From Alphaproteobacteria bacterium (lineage in GTDB: Bacteria; Pseudomonadota; Alphaproteobacteria; RF32; CAG-239), in the NCBI GenBank assembly GCA_020025875.1, contig JAHHRI010000002.1, positions 9,378-73,377 of the forward strand: 64,000 nt of DNA, written 5' to 3'. The notes beneath the pieces are model-generated. The model was not told where the DNA came from and searched no databases. It saw only the letters and a program-made list of their open reading frames with translations. Of the stretch, positions 33,113 through 40,578 are shown piece by piece. Numbering within the stretch: position 1 is the stretch's first letter; every line of letters starts with the position of its first letter. A program made the translations under genes and the position numbers.

Positions 33113-35284
33113 TTATGCCGTTTCTTCGCCTAAACCAAGTTTTTCAAGCATATTGTCGTTGATGTCCTCACGTTGGGCAACAATCCACTCAGGGACGTTC
33201 GGGGCTGCCGGCAGCTTTGACAAAGCCCGCATTTTGGGATCCAGATAATAGCGTGGAGAATCGGCAATAATCGGTCTGTCGATGTAGCTTTGATAGAGAA
33301 TCACCTGCTTGAGCATCGGCAAGCTCAACAACTGAGATGTTGTGATAACCGAAACCCGCTGCAGTTGGTAGCTGACGTTTTTGGAAAACGGGTTAGCTTG
33401 TTTGGAAAAGCCTTCCTGCTTGGAATAAGATGACGTTTGCACGGTTTTGTCGCCGACCATCTTTGAAAAACGTTGAGCCGTTTGTTCGTTGTTCTGCGAC
33501 AAGATAATCTTGCAGGCGGTGGTAGAGATAACGGTTTCCAAGTCGTCCTTACCATATTTTCCGGAGATTTGCCCCAAGTCTTGTCCGATCAGGAGATAAG
33601 ACACTTTTTGTCCACGTCCGACTGCCGGTCCATCAATAACCGCTTTCAGCTTGGGCATTTGCGGAAACTCGTCCAAAACAAACAGAGCGGGGAACGGTCC
33701 CATTTTGCCGTCTGTGGCGTTTACATAGTTCGGCGGGTTGGAAATCAAATAAGATGACATCAGCTCAATGAAAATGCCGCTGATAACCCCCAAAGCTCTG
33801 GCGTCTACCTGATTGATCGACAGATAAACCGAAATCGGCTTCCATTCGCCGGTGATGGGGTCTTTCATACCGCGCAGATCTTTAAACTGCAAGTCTGAAA
33901 AACAGGTTCGGGAAACAACCGCGGAGTTCTTAAAGACGCCGATCCCCGAAAATGCCGTCGACATAACCGAACCACGTTCTTTGTCGGGCATATTGCTTAA
34001 AGTGGAAAGCTCGGTATAGGCGCGTTGCGAATAGCCGTATTTGCGCGCCTCCTCAATCGCGGCATCCAGAAGATCACGCATGGGGTCTGCCATTGCCGCC
34101 ATCTGATCGCCTTCTGCCAGACGACGTTTAACTTCTTGCCCCTGTTTGATCTGTGCCTCGGTCAGCCATTCCATAATCATGGCAATACAGGCCTCTCTGC
34201 CGATCCATTTATCCGGCAGCAGATCCCAAGTGCCGATCGGCACATAATTTTCAACCGTCAGATTGTTGTTGCGCAAATCATTGATGGCGCGTCTCACATC
34301 GGGATTGTGCGTTCTGATGTCTTCGTAGTAGCCTTCCAGCACCTGTTTGTCTTCATCATCCAGCTTACCTTCGTAAATGCGCCCGATAAAATAGTCGTTG
34401 GCGCGTGCTTTTTCGCATTTGGAAGAAATAAAGTGTATAAAACCGGTCAATGCGGCGCGTCCCGTTTGCGACCAGTGAGGATCTGCCCCGCCTTTGGGGT
34501 CTTCCACCAAAATGTTGCACATGGAGTCCACATACATATCTCGCGCCGGTCCCTGCGCCGGCAGAGCCGACGGCGACAACGGATTCCAGCTTGGATAATA
34601 TAGCCCTTCCGCCGGATTATCTTCGGCGCCCCAGTTGATGATAAAAACCGGTCCTTCTTTGGCGCGCGCACCCGAAGTGCTGAAACACAATTCCGGTTTA
34701 GGATCGTTGATGACCAAACTGAGGCCTTTGGAGTTGAAAATTGTCGGAATAACCACGCCGGCGGTTTTACCGGTACCCGGAGGTGCGCAGCATAGTGTGG
34801 AAAGTGTTTCCGGCAATTTGAGATAATAGCCTTTGAATTTGCCGATAACCATGCAGAAACCGTCCAAAAGCTTCATTGCTCTGATGTCTTTTAAGGTCGC
34901 AATGCGACCGGATCCATGAATGTTTGACTGAAAGCGGTAAGGGTTGGTAACGGCCCCGATAATTAGCCCGATAGGTAACGAGAGAACCGGCAAAATCGGC
35001 AGCCACAGTGAAAAGCTAAACGGCCCGTGATAGTTGCCGATCTGGCGCATCCAGTTCCAGTATCGCGAAAACAGGTATGACGGATCGTGAAAGATCATGT
35101 TGATAAATTTGCCGACATTGTCCATAGATTCCTTGGAAATGCCGTTGCCGATGATATAACCCAGCGGCATGGAGATAACTGCCAGAAAAACCGTAACCAG
35201 AAGTGTAATGATGACGGTCAGAGACATCCATTGCACGGCGTGGTCATATTCTTCCCATTCTTCTCCTCGTTTTTGTAATCCCAT
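33113..35284 (-). CDS. Type IV secretion coupling ATPase, VirD4/TraG family
   Basis: 723 residues. Two N-terminal membrane helices (about 21-47 and 91-114) are followed by SGRIATLKDIRAMKLLDG, the family's linker before the ATPase, and the Walker A APPGTGKT (167-174) in LCCAPPGTGKTAGVVIP. The Walker B is LFVLDEFPQMPKLKAV (near 530-545). An all-alpha domain is inserted between (about 260-420). The C-terminal tail (about 660-723) is the usual place for substrate or adaptor binding. In conjugation or effector export these hexameric ATPases bring the substrate to the channel. No relaxase or VirB homologue is in the window. Preceded by AGAGGTG; last gene of a minus-strand operon. Confidence 0.92.
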   Translation of the reverse strand: MGLQKRGEEWEEYDHAVQWMSLTVIITLLVTVFLAVISMPLGYIIGNGISKESMDNVGKFINMIFHDPSYLFSRYWNWMRQIGNYHGPFSFSLWLPILPVLSLPIGLIIGAVTNPYRFQSNIHGSGRIATLKDIRAMKLLDGFCMVIGKFKGYYLKLPETLSTLCCAPPGTGKTAGVVIPTIFNSKGLSLVINDPKPELCFSTSGARAKEGPVFIINWGAEDNPAEGLYYPSWNPLSPSALPAQGPARDMYVDSMCNILVEDPKGGADPHWSQTGRAALTGFIHFISSKCEKARANDYFIGRIYEGKLDDEDKQVLEGYYEDIRTHNPDVRRAINDLRNNNLTVENYVPIGTWDLLPDKWIGREACIAMIMEWLTEAQIKQGQEVKRRLAEGDQMAAMADPMRDLLDAAIEEARKYGYSQRAYTELSTLSNMPDKERGSVMSTAFSGIGVFKNSAVVSRTCFSDLQFKDLRGMKDPITGEWKPISVYLSINQVDARALGVISGIFIELMSSYLISNPPNYVNATDGKMGPFPALFVLDEFPQMPKLKAVIDGPAVGRGQKVSYLLIGQDLGQISGKYGKDDLETVISTTACKIILSQNNEQTAQRFSKMVGDKTVQTSSYSKQEGFSKQANPFSKNVSYQLQRVSVITTSQLLSLPMLKQVILYQSYIDRPIIADSPRYYLDPKMRALSKLPAAPNVPEWIVAQREDINDNMLEKLGLGEETA

Positions 35285-35296
35285 TTATTTCACCTC

Positions 35297-36811
35297 TTAA
35301 CTCATGCTGCGGATTAGTTTCATAACTTTGTCCAGTTTTGATGCGGGAATTGATTTTTCGGCTTCGGAAAGTGTTCTCGCAAACAGCTTGATTTCTTTAG
35401 GCGTACCCCTGTCAATTCGGGTGACGTTGATGTTTAATTCGTCCCATATTTCAAACATATCTTCTGCGTTAATAATATTACCTATTTGCACGATCACAAA
35501 AGCGTCGACGATAAAATTCATTTCCGCGTTGCTTAGTTTATCAAGCAAAACTTGTTTTGCCAAGTCTATTTTGCGCACCGGAGAAATTCGGTGTGTGCTT
35601 TCCGAAAACCACAAAGGCTCCTCATCGTTAAAGCGTTCTTCGTCAGCCAACCAGTCGCCCGGTTCGCGGTCGAGTATGCACAGGCAGATGCGATCTCCCG
35701 AAACACCGACATAGTCGATGAGTGTGTTTTTGATGGTAACGCGACTGATAACTTCGTAACCTTTTTGTTTGATGATATCCAGACAGGAGCCGCCGGGCTG
35801 ACGAGCGGGAATCGGGACGGTTGAAACTCTGTCTTTTCGGCGTTCGTTGTTGCGGTTGCGGGAACGTTCGTCTTTTCGTTCTTCGCGCCGATCATCACGC
35901 CGATCATCACGCCGATCATCACGCCGATCATCACGCCGATCTTTTTCTCGGCGTTCGTCGCGTTTGTCGGCATTCCGGTCACGCGAGAGATCGTTTCTGC
36001 GCTCATAGTCGTGATCGCGGCGGCGGTCGTCATCACGGTCTCTGCGGTTGTCTTCCCGATTGCGGCTGTCTTTGCGTTCTCTGCGGTTGCGCGACGTATT
36101 ATAGTCGTCGTCCTCTTCTTCGCGACTGCCCGTCCGTGCGGATTGGGCAGAGCCATAGGTTGATTTTTCCTTGGATTTTTGGGTTTCGATTTCAAAAGAA
36201 TCTATATCAAAATCCAAGTCGTCAAAATTGTCGTCAAATTTAAACAGAGCGTGCTCAAAGTTTTTCGGCGCGCTCTCTCTTTCTGTCGCAACGGACGATT
36301 GAGGTGCCACGGTCATTTGCGGCGTTACCAGAGCAGGGGAAACGGTGGGAATGGTCATCGGCATCTGCGATACTTCTCTGTGCTCGCCGGCAGCCACGCT
36401 GCGAACAGCCCGCGGGCGGATTTCTTTATAAGATTTTTTCTTTTTTATGGGGGTGACACCGGTATTGGTGGTGATAATTTTGACCGGTTTGTAAAAGAAA
36501 TTCTTAAATAGTTTCCAAGGCAGAGAGAGAATAAACCATACGACTTTTCCCCAAGAAACAAGGCTCAAGGCAATCCAGCCGGTAAACCACAGCGGAATAA
36601 AAGAGATGATGATGAGAACAAAGGCCCATTCTTTGGGCTCGGAAATGACCCATGAGTTGAGCCACAACTCCCAAGCGATCTGCCAGTGCCCCATGTCGAG
36701 GATGTCAAAATGCCAGTTGCGAAGCATGATAACGCGTATGCTTTCCATAAAGAAAACACTCCACAACAGGCCGACAATTATAATTCTGGTCAGTATCAGT
36801 AAGGGCTTCAA
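35297..36811 (-). CDS. Membrane protein with RD-repeat linker, coupling-protein partner candidate
   Basis: 504 residues from a TTG with GGAG 7 bases upstream. Two or three membrane helices occupy residues about 3-105 and include the motif NWHFDILDMGHW. A disordered, very charged linker follows, with (DDRR)n repeats near 289-308 encoded by a 12-bp DNA repeat. The C-terminal domain (about 345-504) begins CLDIIKQKGYEVISRVTIK and has TLIDYVGVSGDRICLCILD, WFSESTHRISPVRKIDLAKQ and EIWDELNINVTRID, an alpha/beta pattern reminiscent of NERD-type nuclease-like folds without their catalytic residues. The N-terminal part is paralogous to the 174-residue protein upstream. It is 12 bases before the coupling ATPase. 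No family recognised. Confidence 0.8.
   Translation of the reverse strand: MKPLLILTRIIIVGLLWSVFFMESIRVIMLRNWHFDILDMGHWQIAWELWLNSWVISEPKEWAFVLIIISFIPLWFTGWIALSLVSWGKVVWFILSLPWKLFKNFFYKPVKIITTNTGVTPIKKKKSYKEIRPRAVRSVAAGEHREVSQMPMTIPTVSPALVTPQMTVAPQSSVATERESAPKNFEHALFKFDDNFDDLDFDIDSFEIETQKSKEKSTYGSAQSARTGSREEEDDDYNTSRNRRERKDSRNREDNRRDRDDDRRRDHDYERRNDLSRDRNADKRDERREKDRRDDRRDDRRDDRRDDRREERKDERSRNRNNERRKDRVSTVPIPARQPGGSCLDIIKQKGYEVISRVTIKNTLIDYVGVSGDRICLCILDREPGDWLADEERFNDEEPLWFSESTHRISPVRKIDLAKQVLLDKLSNAEMNFIVDAFVIVQIGNIINAEDMFEIWDELNINVTRIDRGTPKEIKLFARTLSEAEKSIPASKLDKVMKLIRSMS
35887..35942 (-). repeat. 12-bp in-frame coding minisatellite
   Basis: The unit GCCGATCATCAC (plus strand) is repeated four times perfectly, with a partial fifth copy. 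Being a multiple of three, it encodes repeating D-D-R-R in the linker of the 504-residue membrane protein and can change length without frameshift. Confidence 0.92.
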
Positions 36812-36878
36812 TTAAATCTCCATAAAGTTTTAACTATTGTATACGCGAGATGGTTAACAAGTGTTTTACATCCTCCGA

Positions 36879-37403
36879 TTAATTGTCGCCCGATTCCATT
36901 TTTTCGTGGAATTTACGATTTTTTTGCTCAAAATTGCTGCGAATCTTGTTCGAGTTGAGGTCCTTTTTCTTTTTTTCCTTAGGCATTCTGCTGGAGATCA
37001 TCTCTTCCATCATTTGCTGCGGTGTCTGATTTTTTACTTTGCTTCCGCCCATGTTTTTCAGCACAATACGCGCCGGCTGATTGGCATATTTGCGGCTGAC
37101 ATAGTCGTGGTACCAAAAAACGGGGAAGAAAATAATTCTGACATAAGAGAGTTGTCTTGCTTTTTTGAAGCCAAAAAACCAGCCGGGAATAATTAAAACC
37201 AACATGAGCAGGAACATATATTCCGACAGTTGGTCAATGACGCCGCCGGCACTCCAAAATTTGCTGATGATGAGCCAATAGCGTTTTTCTAAAATATTGA
37301 AATGCCAAAAATAATTCATAATCAGGCTAATGAACCAAAAGTAAAAAACGGTCCAGCCCACAAAAATGAAAATCAACTTCAGATGGTTGGCGAGTTTCTT
37401 CAT
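36879..37403 (-). CDS. Membrane protein paralogous to the 504-residue protein
   Basis: 174 residues. Two or three hydrophobic segments: KLIFIFVGWTVFYFWFISLIM, YMFLLMLVLIIPGWFFGF and YVRIIFFPVFWYHDYV. YFWHFNILEKRYWLI aligns with RNWHFDILDMGHWQI of the 504-residue protein, and the P-x-W-F-x-G-(F/W) segments after it also match, so the two arose by duplication. The C-terminal 60 residues are basic and coiled (KKEKKKKDLNSNKIR, then QKNRKFHEKME). The start is 2 bases after the stop of the 597-residue gene, so the two are coupled. Family unknown. Confidence 0.78.
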   Translation of the reverse strand: MKKLANHLKLIFIFVGWTVFYFWFISLIMNYFWHFNILEKRYWLIISKFWSAGGVIDQLSEYMFLLMLVLIIPGWFFGFKKARQLSYVRIIFFPVFWYHDYVSRKYANQPARIVLKNMGGSKVKNQTPQQMMEEMISSRMPKEKKKKDLNSNKIRSNFEQKNRKFHEKMESGDN

Positions 37404-37405
37404 GG

Positions 37406-39199
37406 CTACATCTCGTATCCGCTGCGTGCGTCATATTGCCAGCCGCGGAAACCGTTTTTCCGCCCTTCGGCAACCGCTTCTTGCTGTTTGTTGTTTTTGA
37501 TTTGATTGATGCGCGAGGCAAGCAAACCGCCTCTTTGCGAATGTTGTGTCTCTCGCGCCGCCAAATCGTTTTCTTTGTCTTTAAGAGATTCTTGCTTGTC
37601 TTTAAGCTGCCCGTCTGTCGTTTGGTTGTTAACGGCTTCGTCACACATACTCTGCTGGCGGCGGGAAACATCTTCCTGCTGCGGATTTTTTATCTCGTTG
37701 TCGCGGCGCGCTTTCTCCTCCTCCGCTTCGCGTTTTGCTGTTTGCAGCTTTTGTTCTTCCGGCAGTTGTTGCGTGCGGCTCTGATTGTCTACCATTTTTT
37801 CTAAGTTGGTCAGCGTTTTGTTTGCCGGCGGTTCTTTTCCCATTTCCGCAATCTTGAAGCGAGTGATGGTATGGGCGGCGTTGTGAGATGCTTGCCAAGA
37901 CATATCATAGTAGCGCTGGATTGTCCCCGGCGTATTCAAATTCAGCGGGGACATGATGAAACTTGAAGACTCGGGTTTAACGTTTGTACCGGTGATATAT
38001 TTGTTCTGCTCTTTAATCGTTGCTTTGCTTAAAGAGGTGTGCTGCTGTATAAAATCGCTTTTAAATGTTTCCGCAATATCCTTGCCGTTAAACGCGGCGC
38101 CGTCTCTGGCGACTTTGTCAAGTATCCGCGCTTCCGCCATGTTGAGCGCCGTTTGATCGATCAGGGAATTGAAATAATTTTTTCTTCCCTCGTGTTGAGC
38201 AAAGCGAGCGCCTAATTTGCACATATCTTTTTGCGCGTTGACGAGGTCTTTGTGCTGCTGTTTTGCCAGCTCAAAAACCTCTTTGTCTTTGGGGTTGGAA
38301 CTGTTTTGGAGCTTTTTCATCGCTTTTTGTTTGCATTGACGGTCTTTTTTCAAATCTTCCCGCGTAATACCCAAGGTGCCGTATAATTTGTTTTCGCTGC
38401 TTGTCAATTGGTTTTGGGCATTGATAATTTCAAACATGGCCTTGTGTCGGGGATTTTCGATTTTGTTCGTATCAATGCGCCCGTCTTGAGTTTGATATTG
38501 TTGATATTGCTGAAGCTGCTCATTGTTGACGCCGTGTGTTTCCGCCAACATTTCAAGCGCGGAGCGATTGCCGATTTTGGCGTTCGGATCGTTTAGTCGC
38601 CCTTCGCCCAAAATGCGGCTCAGCTGATGAGTTTGCTCTTTTTGCTTGCGATGGCGTTCGGCGATGTTTTTGTTGTTTTGGGCCTTGAGCTCTTTGATTT
38701 TGTTATAGACATTATAGGCGTTTGTGGCTTTCCCCTGTTTAATATTTGCCAGATATTTGTTGCCTTTGTCGATCATATTGCGCTCTAACTTGTTGTAGGC
38801 ATTGCCGACGGTTTGTTCGATTTTTCCGCCGCTCCAGCAAAAAAACGCAATTAACCATTCGTTATACATATATTTGATGATATCGTCTTCCGAAAACTTC
38901 TTTTTTTCGGGGTCGTCCTCTTTGATATTGTCGTCTTTCTTTTCGTTGGTAACACCCTGCGCGTCGTTTTCGATTGCTTTCTTTTCATCTTCCAGTTTGG
39001 CACGCTGATCAACGGTTAAGATGTCGCTTTTAAGCTGCTGGTTGATTTCTACCAGCCTTTCTTGTTTGCTTTGATTGATGGTGACGGATGCTTTCTGCGC
39101 TGTTTTATCAGATGTCGCATTCCCTGGTTGCATCGCTGCAGGCTGGGGGCGTTCCTCCGGTGCTCTCGTCGGTTGAGATTTGCTTTCTTGTTCTGCCAT
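37406..39199 (-). CDS. Large Q/K/E/N-rich protein, unknown
   Basis: 597 residues from ATG with GAGGA 8 bases upstream. No signal peptide. The sequence is strongly hydrophilic and mostly predicted helical/coiled coil, with one more hydrophobic patch near 108-130 (MYNEWLIAFFCWSGG). Residues about 215-240 are Gln-rich (NNEQLQQYQQYQTQDGR). The last 100 residues have a long heptad-like region ending DKENDLAARETQHSQRGG. I see no relaxase HUH motif, no nuclease motif and no enzyme signature. Position between a 304-residue acidic protein and two membrane proteins ahead of a coupling ATPase suggests a scaffold, adaptor or translocated substrate. Confidence 0.75.
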   Translation of the reverse strand: MAEQESKSQPTRAPEERPQPAAMQPGNATSDKTAQKASVTINQSKQERLVEINQQLKSDILTVDQRAKLEDEKKAIENDAQGVTNEKKDDNIKEDDPEKKKFSEDDIIKYMYNEWLIAFFCWSGGKIEQTVGNAYNKLERNMIDKGNKYLANIKQGKATNAYNVYNKIKELKAQNNKNIAERHRKQKEQTHQLSRILGEGRLNDPNAKIGNRSALEMLAETHGVNNEQLQQYQQYQTQDGRIDTNKIENPRHKAMFEIINAQNQLTSSENKLYGTLGITREDLKKDRQCKQKAMKKLQNSSNPKDKEVFELAKQQHKDLVNAQKDMCKLGARFAQHEGRKNYFNSLIDQTALNMAEARILDKVARDGAAFNGKDIAETFKSDFIQQHTSLSKATIKEQNKYITGTNVKPESSSFIMSPLNLNTPGTIQRYYDMSWQASHNAAHTITRFKIAEMGKEPPANKTLTNLEKMVDNQSRTQQLPEEQKLQTAKREAEEEKARRDNEIKNPQQEDVSRRQQSMCDEAVNNQTTDGQLKDKQESLKDKENDLAARETQHSQRGGLLASRINQIKNNKQQEAVAEGRKNGFRGWQYDARSGYEM

Positions 39200-39306
39200 C
39201 TTCAGGGTCCTCTTTAATCTAAGACTTTTATTAAAATCTGCTTATTGTCAAATTGTAGCATTGTTTTTTTGTTTTGTCTATAATTTTTCTATAAACTTTA
39301 CTTTGT

Positions 39307-40221
39307 CTATATTTTGAGCTTTTTTAAAAATTCTCCGATTTTTCGGTTAAAAACCAAGCCGTCTCGCGGGGACGGTTTGATCAGCCCGAAAAACTTCGGT
39401 TTTATTTTGTCAATTTTAATCGGGGCAAAGATTGCCGGATTGTTGGTCAGGGCCTTAAAAGAGCCTTCCGGATCTTTTTGCGCCACTTTGAAGTATCCGT
39501 GAACCAATTTTGTAGCATCGATGGGAAATTTTTTCTTTTCGATGGCATCAATATATTTGCGTGCCCGTTCGCCGCGTTTGCGGTGTTCTTCGATAATTTC
39601 TTCTTCGATCTTGCGGTGTTCATATTCCAGCAAGCGTTTTTCGTAAGCAATTTCACAACCCTCAATTTCAAACAGAATTTCGACATAAGAAACAACGGCC
39701 ATCTGCAAATTTTCGTCGGTATGCTGTTCGGCAAAATCCAGCAGTTCTTCGTCGCCGGCATTGGGTTGGATGTTGATGATGTCTTGGGGAAAAGCCTCAA
39801 ACATGGTATCCCAGCCCTGCAGAACGTCAATGCTGATCAGGTTGCCCAAGCTGGGGGTGTAGCGTGGGTATAAGACCTGCGCTTTAATATGGAAAACGGG
39901 GGCTTCCAAACCATGCGCGTCGGCAATGAACTGAATCGAATCAACATAGTTGCGGTATGCGGTGTAGAGCTTTTGTTCCGCCAGTTCGAGCGAGCCGGCC
40001 ACTTCTTTGTCGCTGGCGTTGGTTTTAATCGGTCGCGGTTCCGGTTCTTCCAACATGACGCGGGTGTTGTTTTTTTCTTCCTCGATGTTTTTTAGTTCCG
40101 ATTGGATAAAATTGTCGAGTAAAAGGTTAAATTCTTCATCCTCTTCAGCCGGAAAAGTTGCTTTGCCGTCGGGGACGTCTTCGGTCAGTCTTTTGATGAT
40201 GTCTTCAGAATTTTCGCTCAT
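39307..40221 (-). CDS. Acidic cytoplasmic protein of the coupling operon, unknown
   Basis: 304 residues from the ATG with GAGG upstream. A frame extension to 40425 runs antisense-like over the preceding gene and is rejected. The first 65 residues are acidic and probably disordered (PAEEDEEFNLLLDNF, LKNIEEEKNN). The middle (about 80-190) is a compact alpha/beta or helical domain with YRNYVDSIQFIADAHG and GWDTMFEAFPQDIINI. A charged helix follows (YEHRKIEEEIIEEHRKRGERARKYI), then a basic end (IGEFLKKLKI). No membrane segment or recognised motif. The gene starts 7 bases after a small membrane protein, so the housekeeping gene and this operon are joined. Confidence 0.78.
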   Translation of the reverse strand: MSENSEDIIKRLTEDVPDGKATFPAEEDEEFNLLLDNFIQSELKNIEEEKNNTRVMLEEPEPRPIKTNASDKEVAGSLELAEQKLYTAYRNYVDSIQFIADAHGLEAPVFHIKAQVLYPRYTPSLGNLISIDVLQGWDTMFEAFPQDIINIQPNAGDEELLDFAEQHTDENLQMAVVSYVEILFEIEGCEIAYEKRLLEYEHRKIEEEIIEEHRKRGERARKYIDAIEKKKFPIDATKLVHGYFKVAQKDPEGSFKALTNNPAIFAPIKIDKIKPKFFGLIKPSPRDGLVFNRKIGEFLKKLKI

Positions 40222-40228
40222 TTTAACC

Positions 40229-40498
40229 TCAGTTGATATTGATGGTGGAAATTGTTTGATATGTTTCTGTGTCAAAAATAATAATTCGGTCTGCTTTGTC
40301 GCCGCCTTTTGCCAAAATATACAATTTTTTCCCCGCCGCAGCCATGCCGTCGATCCGCGAATGGGCGGGTTCTTTAAGAGTGACGTTTGCCGGCGGCGTC
40401 GGCTTGCCGCGCGTATGGGAAACAAGTTTGATAAAGCCGAAAAACAGCAAAAAAGTCAGGACAAAAACGACGGCTTTTAAGATCTTGAGCTTTGACAT
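40229..40498 (-). CDS. Small membrane-anchored protein, DUF6476-like
   Basis: 89 residues from the internal ATG (MSKLKILK); a TTG six codons upstream is an alternative. One membrane helix (AVVFVLTFLLFFGFIKLV) is followed by a short periplasmic or cytoplasmic beta domain (SRIDGMAAAGKKLYILAKG, RIIIFDTETYQTISTI). Alphaproteobacteria often encode a protein of this shape divergent from rluD, with rpoH after it, and the same order is seen here. The family label is from memory of that synteny and pattern, not a search. Role unknown. Confidence 0.65.
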   Translation of the reverse strand: MSKLKILKAVVFVLTFLLFFGFIKLVSHTRGKPTPPANVTLKEPAHSRIDGMAAAGKKLYILAKGGDKADRIIIFDTETYQTISTININ

Positions 40499-40578
40499 AA
40501 ACTTAAACCCTTGCAATTTGACAAATAACCTGTATACATCAAAAAAGATTATATAACATAAATTTTATTTTCGCAAAC

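Noticed and set aside
33113..35284. DotL (Dot/Icm) identity for the coupling ATPase
   Set aside because: The linker GSGRIATLKDI and Walker B context fit VirD4/TraG better by eye, and no DotM/DotN/IcmSW-like genes were recognised. A distant Dot/Icm relation of the neighbouring membrane proteins is not excluded.
37406..39199. Relaxase or mobilisation protein
   Set aside because: No N-terminal catalytic Tyr with an HUH-type histidine cluster is visible, and no oriT-like repeat is next to it.
40222..40425. Longer start for the 304-residue protein of the coupling operon
   Set aside because: The extra 68 residues overlap the DUF6476-like gene in another frame and are Arg-rich without a binding site; the internal ATG has GAGG at good distance.
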